Positions 46,190 to 57,384 of a stretch of DNA of 64,000 nt are shown in pieces (within the stretch, counting starts at the first letter, position 1; each line of letters starts with the position of its first letter). The notes under the pieces were generated by a model. The model had not been told where the DNA came from and did not search any database. It saw only the letters and a list, made by a program, of their open reading frames with translations. The stretch spans positions 9,615,001 through 9,679,000 of the forward strand of contig CM044876.1 in the NCBI GenBank assembly GCA_024500155.1, written 5' to 3'. The translations under genes were made by a program, and so were the position numbers. The stretch comes from Chenopodium formosanum. Its lineage: Eukaryota; Streptophyta; Magnoliopsida; Caryophyllales; Amaranthaceae.

Positions 46190-47555
46190 CTGGTGTTTAA
46201 ATAGCTTAAGCAGCAGTAGTTACCAATAGATACTGAAACCAAGAAACGACTCCAACAAGTAACATGAGTAAAAGTGTTGATTGTTTATTTCTGAAATCAC
46301 GCAAAGTATTACACATGAAGTATTTTCTTAATCTTGTGATATTTTATACTAGTAGTAAGAATATTTTTGTGAGAGTTTTTTGGTTCATTTATGCAGCAGA
46401 GTGTGAAATTTTTATAAGAAAGCATTCTTATCTTCATTTTATACTTATATGTGATCTAATTTGTAATATCTGCTTTGATATTCCCTTTTCTGGGCTTTCG
46501 AATCCTGTGGAGCAAAATAATTTGTCATGGCAAAACTTTGTCATTGTTAGGTATGTAATTGCTTATTTTATCAGAATATTTGCATGACATTTATGTTATG
46601 ACTATGGTAATATCCATGAGTATGCTGAGATTGTATTACATTTGCCACTGATAGGATTTTTGATCCAAAGCATGTTGCAGTTATCCTGTTGCTTGTCTGC
46701 ATAAAATTAGTCTCCGGGTTGGTTCTGATATTCTGTACATTTTGTTGATGCCTATCTGTTTAGTATTGTTGATTCCGTGTTTGTTTACCATGCATAGAAG
46801 TGGTTGCACTCGTACTGTACGTGGTGATTTTTTCTCAAGGTGTTTCGGGGTGCTGATTGTTCGTGTAAGTCGTGCCTGAACATAACAATTTGTGAAGTGA
46901 ATGTAGATGGAGCTTTCTACTGTGCACTGCAGCTCTTCCAGTTTTCCTCCGGTGCAGTTTTTGTTAAGTACAGTCTGCCGAGTAAACATGTTCTGATGTT
47001 CAGCAAGTCTGATCAAGTGATCAACCAACAGTCTGCCTTGGGAATTACTTTGGGCTCAAAAGGCCAGCTTAATATAGAAATTGGGTCAACCTGGTCAGGG
47101 CTTGGCCCTGTTTAAACCAGACCGATTCGAGGAATGATAAATCGATCTCGGAGATTGGGCCATTTAGTCCAAACATGGTGCAATATTTTGTGATGTTTGG
47201 GCTTTAAATTGAGGGCATTTGGCAAAAAAGAAAAAAAATTATAATGAGTTTAAACATCAATAATAACATCATAATAATGGGATGATGTGTAGTCAATATT
47301 CCTGATTTCTGTGAAACCCCCTTTATAACACAAGATTCAAGAGTTATGGTATCAAAGAATCTAACCATGTTACTTATTCTATTGACTTTAATTTTTAACT
47401 TTAATACTCTTTAATTACACATGCATGAGATCTATGATATGCCCTTTTTGTTACAATATTTGGATGACAATCTTTGTCAACAAAAGTAGCAAAATATTTT
47501 ATTGTAAAGACAATGATTAGATTATTTTTAATTTTCATCCGATGTCAGAGTACTT
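46190..47555. other. Intergenic, no gene seen
   Basis: Moderate-GC parts near 46800-47120 give short frames on both strands without family resemblance or splice support. Confidence 0.45.
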
Positions 47556-47710
47556 GACCATTAATTTGGATAGTTGTGGCTCTTTAGAAGGCATGTTTAG
47601 TGATGGCATAATGAACAAAGTTTGAGAACTAAAGTGTGACCATTAATTTGGATAGTAGTGGCTCTTTAGAAGGCATGTTTGGTGATGGCATGATGAGCAA
47701 AGTTTGAGTT
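47556..47710 (+). repeat. Direct tandem duplication, unit about 82 bp
   Basis: Two copies of the unit beginning GACCATTAATTTGGATAGT, at 47556-47637 and 47638-47710, both containing GGCTCTTTAGAAGGCATGTT. A few substitutions separate them, so the event is recent. Confidence 0.85.
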
Positions 47711-50440
47711 TATGAGGTTGTGTAAAGTTAAATAAAGTGAAGGGTCTTGTATTGAATATTAGAATGGTTATACTCACTTTCAATGTCATAAAACACAATG
47801 GGTATGTGAAATTGAGTTTATGAGATTGGGTATGCATGTTATATGCAATACACCCGATGTATATAAGTTTAAGAGTTTTGTCACCAAAACTATTTTATCA
47901 CGAGGAAGATTAATAGGGGTGTAAATGTGTAATAGTCTCAATTGGAGTTACACAAGGTAATACAAAGAGCTTTCCCAAGGTACTCTCAATGATAAACAAT
48001 TTTATTATTAAAAAAATAATAATAATAAATAAAAAAAAACTATTTTTAGCTATAAACAAATTAACAACTTTATTCTATTGCCACTGTAGAGCCCACATTA
48101 ATCAATAAATTTTTGATTTATTTACGAAAATGTCATGTGATAAACAAATTTATCACTAAGAGAAACTTGTATTTTCTTGTACAACTAATGTACCTTTTTT
48201 TTTATAGAAACAAATGTATCCCTTTAACGACTTAATTCTCGGTGTTAAAAAAAGTTGATGACATAATTGAATCATAATTTATCATCTATTTTATGAATAA
48301 ATAAAATTGTTTTATTTTTGTGTAACTTATATAAATAAACAAATTACAATTTTTTAAATAAGGTGGATTTTCATTAGCCTTAACATTGTAAGATGAGTTA
48401 AAGGTTCTATTTAAAAAAAAAAAGGTTAAAGTTATCCTAAAAGTATTTAAAGTTACTCTTTTATACTATACTATGGATTCCAACGCGCGTGATGCGCGCG
48501 GTATAGCTAGCCCTTTGAGTAGAATTATCATCAATGTTCTTTATGTCTTATGTCGGTTTGAGTATAATATTTTATCAAAGCTATTTGCATATAAACGATA
48601 AATGTGTTGGATGTTGTGCAATGTTCTAAACTTTAGTTGAACTACTTTAAAATAACGCTCACATAAAGAAACAACCTTTCGTTGTCCAATATCTAATGCT
48701 GTTATATAATTAAACCATAAAATTTTAAACAATTCTAAACTTTATTATTCCAATCCTCCATTTAATTTATGATTAATTGATAAAATTGCAAAATTAATTA
48801 CACATGAGGATAAGAAGGTAAATAAATATTTAGAGGGGTATAATAGTCCGAGCACTATTCATAAGGTAGGGAAAAGTTACCACTTTTCACATAAAAACCA
48901 CTCATAATGTATTAGATTAATCATATCCTTTATAACTTGTATCCATTGAAAAATACACATTAAAATAAATTCAAACTCATTACGAATTAAAAGTTACCTT
49001 TAGATAAGTTAAAGTCACCATAATAATTGTTAATTTGACCGCCAGTCAATAAAGTTAACAAATGTTCGCCTTATGTAAATCTTATTACAAAAAAGAGAAG
49101 AAAAAAAAAATAGATACTCATACAAGACTTGAAAACTCATTTTGATCTCTTCACATGTGATGATTCTTGGACTCTTGGTGTACGCCATGGTTAAGGAGTA
49201 TTATGAATTCATAAGAGTGTACGTAGTTTTATTCTAAAGAAAAAGGAAGGTTGCCACTTAGAATCCCCTATATATGTGTAGTTTAGACAAATCTAAGTGC
49301 CGACAAAAAATTAATGGATTTGAACAATAATATGTGTACTTAAATGGATTATATTTTAACCCAAATAACCTTTAAAATTAATGGGTGCTTGGTTAGTTGG
49401 TGATGTCCATGTCAGGGAGCATAGCAATATAGCATCATAAACATTCATTTAATTCAATTTCAATTCAATAGCTAGAACATTCATCAGTTTATTGAGAGGC
49501 AGATAGAGTGAATGATTAGACCACAAATGTTGGTCACCTAGTCAGTGATTGCATGAATATTATCCATTGTGATAACTCTAGTCTTGTTTCCATTATCTTT
49601 TCTGATACATTAGAAATTCCCCTTGTGAAAATATTTTCTTTTTATTTTTCTAACCTTGCCCGAGCTAGCTTTCTATACAATTGTTTTTCTAAAGATTGAT
49701 TAAGATCACGTGGTGTCATGTAATGCTTGATGATAAGCCAAGTCTGCATGTCATGGTGCTAGCTAGACCTAGCCAACTATGTTCATGCTATGGCATAATT
49801 TTCAATAAGTTAGCCTACACAAGGTCCAAAGTCCATGTTATCATATTGTGCTTAAATATAACCCATCATTTACAAATTTGACAATTACCAATTTACTATA
49901 CCATAATGCCCACTCCATATCATTGCCCGGTTAATCTGGTATCCTCTTTTCGTACGCGAAATTCCTAACTCCTAACACTGATAAAGTGATAAGTTTATTA
50001 CAAGTGGCAAATAAGAAAATAAAAAGAACTTTTGTATTATAAAATAATAATAAAACAAAAAATGCAAATATGAAATTACAAACATACCCCTTTGAGCTAT
50101 TAAGTGAGCAAGGTAGGTATTAGTATGCAATTACAAATATACCCCTTGATAAGTTTTATAAAATTATCAAAGTTAGGAGTTGGGCAGCCCTCATTTTCGT
50201 ATTGCACTATGTCGCACTAGAGGTGTCAAAAGCACACCCAACCCAACCCAACCCAACTTCGTATAACTCAACTTTTAAAATTGACATGACCCGACCTGAC
50301 CTTATCAGACGCAATTCGATCATCTAAACTGACACCCCTATGTCGCATTGTATCATGTCATGCGTCAGCCCAGGCTAGTCGATTGCAAATTTCGTAAGTA
50401 ACTCTATCCATCGAACTCCCCAACATTCAAAACATAAAAA
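47711..50440. other. Intergenic, no gene seen
   Basis: AT-rich with few open frames. It contains a possible Helitron terminus (next entry) and an ACCCA/CCCAA microsatellite at about 50236-50258. Confidence 0.45.
48440..48509 (+). mobile_element. Probable Helitron 3' terminus
   Basis: A GC hairpin CGCGC-gtgat-GCGCG at about 48484-48499, followed by GGTATAGCTAG, sits in otherwise AT-rich DNA, as at plant Helitron ends. The base after CTAG is C rather than T, and the 5' end was not found, so this is tentative. Confidence 0.45.
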
Positions 50441-50444
50441 CCCA

Positions 50445-53400
50445 ATGGCAATACAGTCAGTTACAGGACCCACCTTCCCCTTCCCGCCGGCACCCAACCA
50501 CCACCGTCCAACACCTTCATCAACAGCAACACCCCTTCGCTCCAAACCCACCACTTCTTCCGACCCAGATTCATCTGACCACCTTCCTTCTTCTTCAACC
50601 TCCATTAAAACCGACAACACCCAGAAAAAATGGTGGTTTCCTGATTCCAAAGAGAAGGAGAGAGAAGCAAAAGAGAGAAAAGAAGAAATCAACAGAAAAA
50701 TTGCATCCCAAAAAGCCATTTCTGTCATTCTTAGAAGGGAAGCTACTAAAGCTGTTATTGAGAAGAAGAAAGGGATTAGTTCTAAAAGGCTGTTACCTAG
50801 GACTGTTCTTGAAGCTCTTCATGAACGTATTAAAGCTCTTCGTTGGGAATCTGCCCTCAAGGTTTAATTTTCAGTTTTGATAATTTTTTGAATTAGATGG
50901 TTTGCTTTAATTTCTTCATTGATGAATTTTGATATTTGGGTATTGTTGTGAATTAATTTTTGAGGGTTTATTTGCTTCTTTAATTGAATTTTGGAGTTGG
51001 GTTTTTTGTTATAATGTTTGTGATTGAAGTTTTGAATTAGCAGGTCTACTGTTTGTGAAGGAATGTGAGGTTTGTTCAAGTGCTTGTATTGTATTGTGTA
51101 TTACTGTGGTTTATTAGCTAGATGAGTGTGTGTTTGAACAGCATTGATCCGTCCCGAAATCGGAGCAATTAAGAGCAGGAGCTAAATAGAAATGTTGTCT
51201 GATTCTTAGTCCGTTAGAGTGAAATCGAATGGAATGGACTGATTTCAATCCTTTGAATTCATTAGATGCTGGATCCTTGTGAGGTAGAAGTCATTAGTTG
51301 TTATCGAAAAATATTTAGGAAAAGATTTTGTTGGGAGAGAGTTCATTAGTGGTGATTTTGGGGTGTTCAAATAAAGAATATGTTTTACGCCAACCAGCAT
51401 TTTGAGCAAGTTAGTATGCTAATTTAGGTGTAGGTTGAGAAACATATCAATTAAAACATTTGTTTGGCATTCTTTTTTGTTTTCAGTATTTTGATTTTTT
51501 AAAAAACAGAAAACTGTTTCCACTTTTCATTGTCAGTTTTCAAAATTATTATGATTTTAATATTTGTGGAATGGACTATGGAGGATGGATATATTATTAA
51601 GACTGATACTAAAGTTTTGTTAGTCTATTTTGCCCGAAGCCCCAAACTCATAGTTATTCCTATTCTGGTTTTAGATGGATTACATTATGAGCTTTCATAT
51701 ATATTTTTTTTTTGGTGCAAAGTTTTCATATATTAATAGCTTTATGGATACCCATTTGTGGTTTGAGAGACACATGCAGTGGCATATGATATGAGGAAGG
51801 TAGAGAGATTCCAGCTGGTAACTATATTGAGGCTTTAGCTCATAAACTCTTGCTTAGACCTTTTGAACTGCAAACTCATAAACTCTGGTACAGGGCTACT
51901 TGTTAATCATTGTAGTTTGTGCTGGTAGCATGTGTGCTATATATTGGACTTTATTGTGCAAGTTATTCAAGGATGAATTGAGTCTAACCTACATCATAAT
52001 GACGCAACGGTCTTCAATTCTAGAAGCTGGTGTGATATATTCTCATTATCAAAAGGCTAGTTTATTATAGCATGTCCTTTATACTTGGAAGTTGGAACAT
52101 GAAGCAATTCTTACAAAGATCATAAGATATATTAAGTGCACAGATTGCATCAACCTAGATTTTTTTTCTCATTCAAATCTGCTTATTTTACTTTTTTAAA
52201 TAGTGGGTGCACACAATATTTTGTGCCCTCATCTGTACAACCTAGGACAGATAATCATTTGCTGCTTGTCTGTGCCTTGGAGTCAGATTGAATTTGGGAT
52301 CCTTTAACAGACTAGATTTGTAAGCCCTGTGATGTATATACTGTAATTACCAAATGTAAAGATGCTGAAAATAAACCCTTGAAAATTGATGTCTTGTTTT
52401 ATAAGAGTTGATACTTCTATGAAGGGATAGGCTTTCTCTAAAACATCTCCAGGTGATATAATGCAGGTGTTTGAACTAATGCGGGAGCAGTTGTGGTATA
52501 GACCCAACTCTGGTATATACATCAAGCTTATTGTCATGCTTGGAAAGTGTAAGCAGCCTCAGAAAGCCCATGAATTGTTTCAAACTATGGTTGATGAGGG
52601 CTGCATTATAGATCATGAAGCATGCACTGCACTCATGTCAGCCTACAGCAGGAGCTGTCAGTTTGATGAAGCCTTCTCGCTGCTTGAGCATATGAAGAAC
52701 AGTACTAATTGTAGACCTGATGTTTATACGTACTCAATCCTCATAAAGTCGTGCCTCCAAGTCTTTGCCTTTGATAAAGTTCATATGCTGCTTTCTGATA
52801 TGGTATCACAGGGAATTCCACCTAATACCGTCACATATAATACACTGATTGATGCTTATGGGAAATCAGGAAAGTATGTGGGTTTTATCTCTTCTCTTTA
52901 CTTTCTGTTCGGATAATTAGAGAGCCTTTTGTGTTTGGGCTATCTATTAATTCATGTTATTTGTTCAATATCTGTTGCATTAGTTGCATGCTTGTTTCTG
53001 TTTTCCGAATCGAGTTATGTCTGCATAAATGCAACTATGGTGCTTGTACCAGGTTTTGGTTGTCTTGGTCCTTGCTCCTTGCCCTAAATTTGTTGTGGTC
53101 AAATGACAAAAAAACATATGAATTTTTTCAACCTCTATTTTTTTTTTTTATCCATCCAAAATTAAGTGTTTGCTAACTGAATTCTGAGCTAGTCTTGGAG
53201 TACTTTGTTTGTTCTGGTCGTGCTATGTGTGATAACTTCTTATGAAAGATATGCATGGTTTCCTCTGGATTTAAAATTGGAAATCGTACATTTATTTATT
53301 TATGTTATTCTTTGTAAATTTACACAAAATTGACCCCCCACCTTCAAGCAACCTTTTGTAATTCTTGTTTTTCCTTTTTTTTCCCCCCCTTTTGCAACCA

Positions 53401-54173
53401 GATGGGTGTGACATTTGTGGTGATGGTCAGAGAATTCATTTACTTTCTCCTATTTCATAAAAAGGTTTGCAGAAATGGAATCAGTACTAGCAGAGATGCT
53501 TACTAATCAGAATTGTGAACTTGATGTATGGACCATGAATTCTACGCTCCGAGCTTTTGGCAACAGCGGACAAATTGAGATGATGGAGAAATGTTATGAG
53601 AAGTTCCAGGGTGCTGGAATTGAACCCAATATCAGAACTTTCAACATACTATTAGATTCATACGGCAAAGTTGGACAGTATAAAAAGATGAGTGCTGTTA
53701 TGGAATATATGCAGAAATATCACTACTCCTGGACAATTGTGACCTACAATGTGGTAATAGATGCATTTGGAAAGGCTGGGAAATTAAAGCAAATGGAATA
53801 TTTGTTTAGGTTGATGCAATCAGAAAGGGTTAAGCCAAATTGTGTCACATTTTGCTCACTTGTGAGGGCTTATGGTGAAGCTGGAAGCGGTGACAAAATT
53901 GGTACTGTGTTGCGGATTATTGAGAACACGGATGTAACTTTGGATACCGTGTTCTTTAACTGTCTGGTTGATGCATATGGGAGGATGGAACGATTTGCTG
54001 AGATGAAGGAGGTTCTTGAGATGATGAAGAAGAAGGGATGTAAGCCTGATAGTGTTACTTATAGAACCATGATTAAAGCTTATAACATTGCTGGCATGAC
54101 AAATCAAGCAAAGGAGTTAAGAGATTTCATTACATCTTCAGAAAAATCTTTGAGATTGAAGGACCAACATTAA
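50445..54173 (+). CDS. PPR protein, PPR2/EMB2750-like, chloroplast
   Basis: Exons: 50445-50861, 52467-52873 and 53465-54173; GT-AG and in phase; 510 aa. Residues 1-70 are Ser/Thr/Pro-rich with few acidic residues, a plastid transit peptide in style. Next comes a charged helical segment (SKEKEREAKERKEEINRK). From residue 140 onward there are about ten P-type 35-residue PPR units, for example GIYIKLIVMLGKCKQPQKAH, DVYTYSILIKSCLQVFAFDK, NTVTYNTLIDAYGKSGK, NIRTFNILLDSYGKVGQYKK and TIVTYNVVIDAFGKAGKLKQ. The order and wording match Arabidopsis At3g06430 (PPR2, EMB2750), a plastid protein reported to bind 23S rRNA and to be essential in gametophyte and embryo development. No DYW or E domain, so RNA binding or stabilisation rather than editing is expected. 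The 1.6-kb intron 1 is non-coding. Confidence 0.88.
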
Positions 54174-54271
54174 TGTACGAATTTTTTTTATATTTTTTTT
54201 GGTTGGAAAAATAAAAAATTAGGTTGAAAGTTATATTGTAGAAAACTATACCTTGTAATTATTTCGGTATA

Positions 54272-54323
54272 CCTCCTCTATTCCTATTTAGTTGATAAAC
54301 TTTGACTTTTAGCACAAATTTAA

Positions 54324-54360
<37 letters not shown>

Positions 54361-54467
54361 TTGTTGTATAAAAACACATTTTTTTTAAGGATAAAATGTA
54401 AAATCATTTTTTGTCTAATTGTTTTTTATAATATCCTCACTCGATAATCCATAGAGACATTCACATA
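54272..54467 (+). repeat. Truncated Stowaway-like end and T-run in the PPR 3' flank
   Basis: CCTCCTCTATTCCTATTTAG follows TA and resembles the left end of the MITE at 36735. It runs into a 33-base T tract (54327-54359), and no right end is seen. Confidence 0.4.
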
Positions 54468-54800
54468 ATCCCTTCGTTTTTTTTTATTTGCATCACTTTC
54501 TTTTTATGGGTGTTTTTTTTAATTGCATCTCTTCTATATTTGGTAACTTTATACAATATTTTATCATTTCTCTCTCTTACTTTAAACCCCACTGAAATTA
54601 TTTTATCATTTTTCTCTCTTTCAAGGTCCTCCCTTAAATAACAAAAATATTTATCTTCAATTCTTTCACATACGTTCTCTTTCATGGTCACCATCTTACT
54701 TTTACAATGTAATACAATTATTTATTCATCTACTCGTAATATTTTATTACTCTTCTAAAACTTTGTGCATTCTCAAGTGATGCAAAAAAAGCGGAGGGAG
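54468..54800 (+). mobile_element. Stowaway-type MITE, 333 bp
   Basis: The left end ATCCCTTCGTTTTTTTTTAT with GCATCACTT and the right end AAGTGATGCAAAAAAAGCGG then AGGGAG are inverted copies, with TA flanking both sides. No coding; frames inside are fortuitous. Confidence 0.75.
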
Positions 54801-55425
54801 TAATAAACTATGACTAATTAAGGTTGTAGTAAATATCCCGTAATAATAAAAAAAAAAAAAAAAAAGTTTATAATAAATACATGTACCAAGTTTCCAAAAA
54901 AAAAAAAAAAAATATTGGTGCATGTACAAACTAGGGGATGGTCTCCCCAAAACTATTGGCTTTTGGATTAGATACATACACCACGAATTTGGATATAAAC
55001 TATCTTGGGTGTGGCTTGCCAGTTGTCACATCGTGTAAAATAACAAGGTAACCCCTATAATAATAACGATGTCACATATGAGAATGTGTGATATATTGGT
55101 TAGCAATTGTTTAAAATACTTGTACAATATAGTTTTTTAAGTTTATGGAGTACATTAGAATGTTGTCATAAATGATTATGGGAAAAACAAACTAAATTTG
55201 TTATTTGCATAATAAAATGACAAAGGGAAAAAAAATTATGAAGGAAAATTCCCCCCAAAAAAAACCTTCATTGTAATATAGTATGAACCACATCCGGTTG
55301 ATCCGTTAGACAAACATTTTATGTTTATCTGGGGGTATTATAGTAGCCTTCTCAAATGGTAAGTCGGATATATATGCGTAATTTGCAAGAAACTTCATTA
55401 GATGGGCTTTTAATTGACGTTTACC
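54801..55425. other. Intergenic, no gene seen
   Basis: Two A-runs (about 54848-54865 and 54896-54911). Nothing coding supported. Confidence 0.45.
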
Positions 55426-55427
55426 TT

Positions 55428-55550
55428 CATCTTCTTCTTCCTCCCACTTGTCTTCAAGCTACTTCGATTATCACCAACACCAACATCTTCTTCTTCTTCC
55501 TCCCACTCATCTCCAAGCTACTTCAATTTCGACATCCCCAACACCAACGG
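55428..55550 (+). repeat. Imperfect tandem repeat, CTTCTTCC-rich
   Basis: A unit of about 60 bp with CATCTTCTTCTTCCTCCCAC, TCTTCAAGCTACTTCGAT and CACCAACACCAAC occurs twice with changes. An open frame running through it is likely a product of the repeat. Confidence 0.5.
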
Positions 55551-56044
55551 CGGCTTCACCGCCAAATTAAACGAAAACCCTTAAAACAAATTGAGAAATA
55601 AAGGATTTATATGGTTAACCCTAAAGGATAGGTGATGAGCTTTCCCTCCCTCGTTCACCATTGAAGCTGAGCCTCCCCTTATTATCCATTGAAGCTGAGA
55701 TTCATCAATGGCAGCCCGTACTTGATTTGTGACAATTACTTTGCGAAATTAAAAAGAAATTACCTCATTCTTTTGTGCAGTGGATAATCTGAATTTTACA
55801 TTGATAAATTTGTTGCTTTGTTGGTGTTATTAATCGATATAATCATATAAGGTGGGAAACAATTATTGAGAAGAGAGAGAAAATGAAAACTGAAGCCCAC
55901 TTTCACCGTTACATGTATGTAGCCAAACGGTAGGAAACAGTAGAAACATGTCGCTTTCGATCAACTTGAAAATTATAAAACAACAGCTAGCAAAAGTAAT
56001 AAGAAGATTATGAACAGTGTCGTTCATATATACGAGTTCGCCAC

Positions 56045-56865
56045 CAGATCAATGAAATTCATTAATTTGGTAGATCAACTTGGATTTACCAATATAGGAA
56101 GTGATTCCAAAAGGCGCTCTTACCGCGTGACTAACCACTCCTAATCTTTTGCCCATAGGAGCACTTTTTAAAAGAAAAGCAGTGGCTATTATATCACCAA
56201 CCGCAGCTAGAAAGAGAACAGAAGAGTAGTGAAGAAGAAATCCCTCAAAGCCCCTTTCCATCTCTAGTAGAGTAGCAGCTGGCATTCCTATATTCCTTAT
56301 TAGATTTTATGTTAATTTCTTTAATTTAGCAGATCCGGTATCGGAGGCATTCTTCTAACATTAAGAATCTTCCAGGGGGAGTAGCATTTCTACCTATACT
56401 TGAAGTAGCTAAGGTGTTAACTCAGTAACCTAAGTTAAGGAATACATGGAAATCTCCAAAGGTAAGGCTTTAAAAGAGTTTTCTTTTTTGGAGGATAGCA
56501 GAAATAGCCAAGAACTCAGCCGGAATCTCAATACTTTTTAGTACCCGAAGCAAGCTAAACGAGCCACCAGTCCAAACTCAATAAATGAAACGGTTTATTA
56601 ATGGTTTATTTCGGCGATATTCAATCTTGGTATGAGTTAGCGGAAGTTTTCTAGCTTGATGCGGGTCTCAAGACTTCCCAAGTCTTTGATAACGTTGTAA
56701 ACAAAAGGAGTTTATAAATAGAGATTTACCTTAGTAAGAAAGGCGTCAATAAAAAATCCTTAATCAGTAGAAGACTAATAAAGCTGTATAGCCTAAGGAT
56801 ATAATATAGATGAGTAAAATGACTATTTATAAACTACCTTTAGCAGTTTCTTTTAAACAAATCAA
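56045..56865 (-). other. Organelle-like insert, probable NUMT
   Basis: Composition and wording change abruptly to balanced, non-repetitive DNA typical of plant mitochondrial genomes. The minus strand has an open frame (56285-56049) beginning MPAATLLEMERGFEGFLLHY with a hydrophobic stretch SVLFLAAVGDIIATAFLL. I do not recognise the protein and cannot name the mitochondrial segment. This is a judgement from sequence style, so identity needs a search. Confidence 0.4.
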
Positions 56866-56999
56866 GTAGTTTTATGTTAATCATGGATAATATGGAGTAA
56901 TTAGATTTTACATTCTTATATATGAAATTATAATTGAATTCTTTTAACAAATCATGCATTTTTTTTGTTATAATAATAATAATTTAGTAAGGAGAACAT

Positions 57000-57360
57000 G
57001 TGATAAGTGATAATATAGCTCACTGTATAAATTTTTAGTTATGAACCTTAGTGGATGACATGAAATGACTTAGAGCCTCATGTCTCACATAAACATTAAT
57101 AAGAGCATTTCGTATTACATTAGCTCGGTCTTATGTATATATGAATCTACGAAGAGAATATGAGAGATGTACTGCTTGAGCATGTGATGTCTAGAACCAT
57201 CTATTTGAGGAGATTATGGAAGTTTCTAGAGAGGCGTTGTAAGTAGGATGGAGTACTATAAATAGGCTCCAAGGCTCATCTGTACATTCCAAGTTGAAAG
57301 TTCAATACAAGAAGCATTCTCAAAGCATTTGTGTACTCTTGCAACTCAATCTTTAAATGT
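57000..57360 (+). mobile_element. Probable Ty1/copia LTR fragment
   Basis: A promoter-like ACTATAAATAGGCTCC followed by a leader (CATTCCAAGTTGAAAGTTC, CAATACAAGAAGCATTCTC) is the layout of many copia LTRs. Clean TG...CA ends were not located. Confidence 0.35.
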
Positions 57361-57384
57361 ACAAGGAAACTAAGGCATGAGGGT

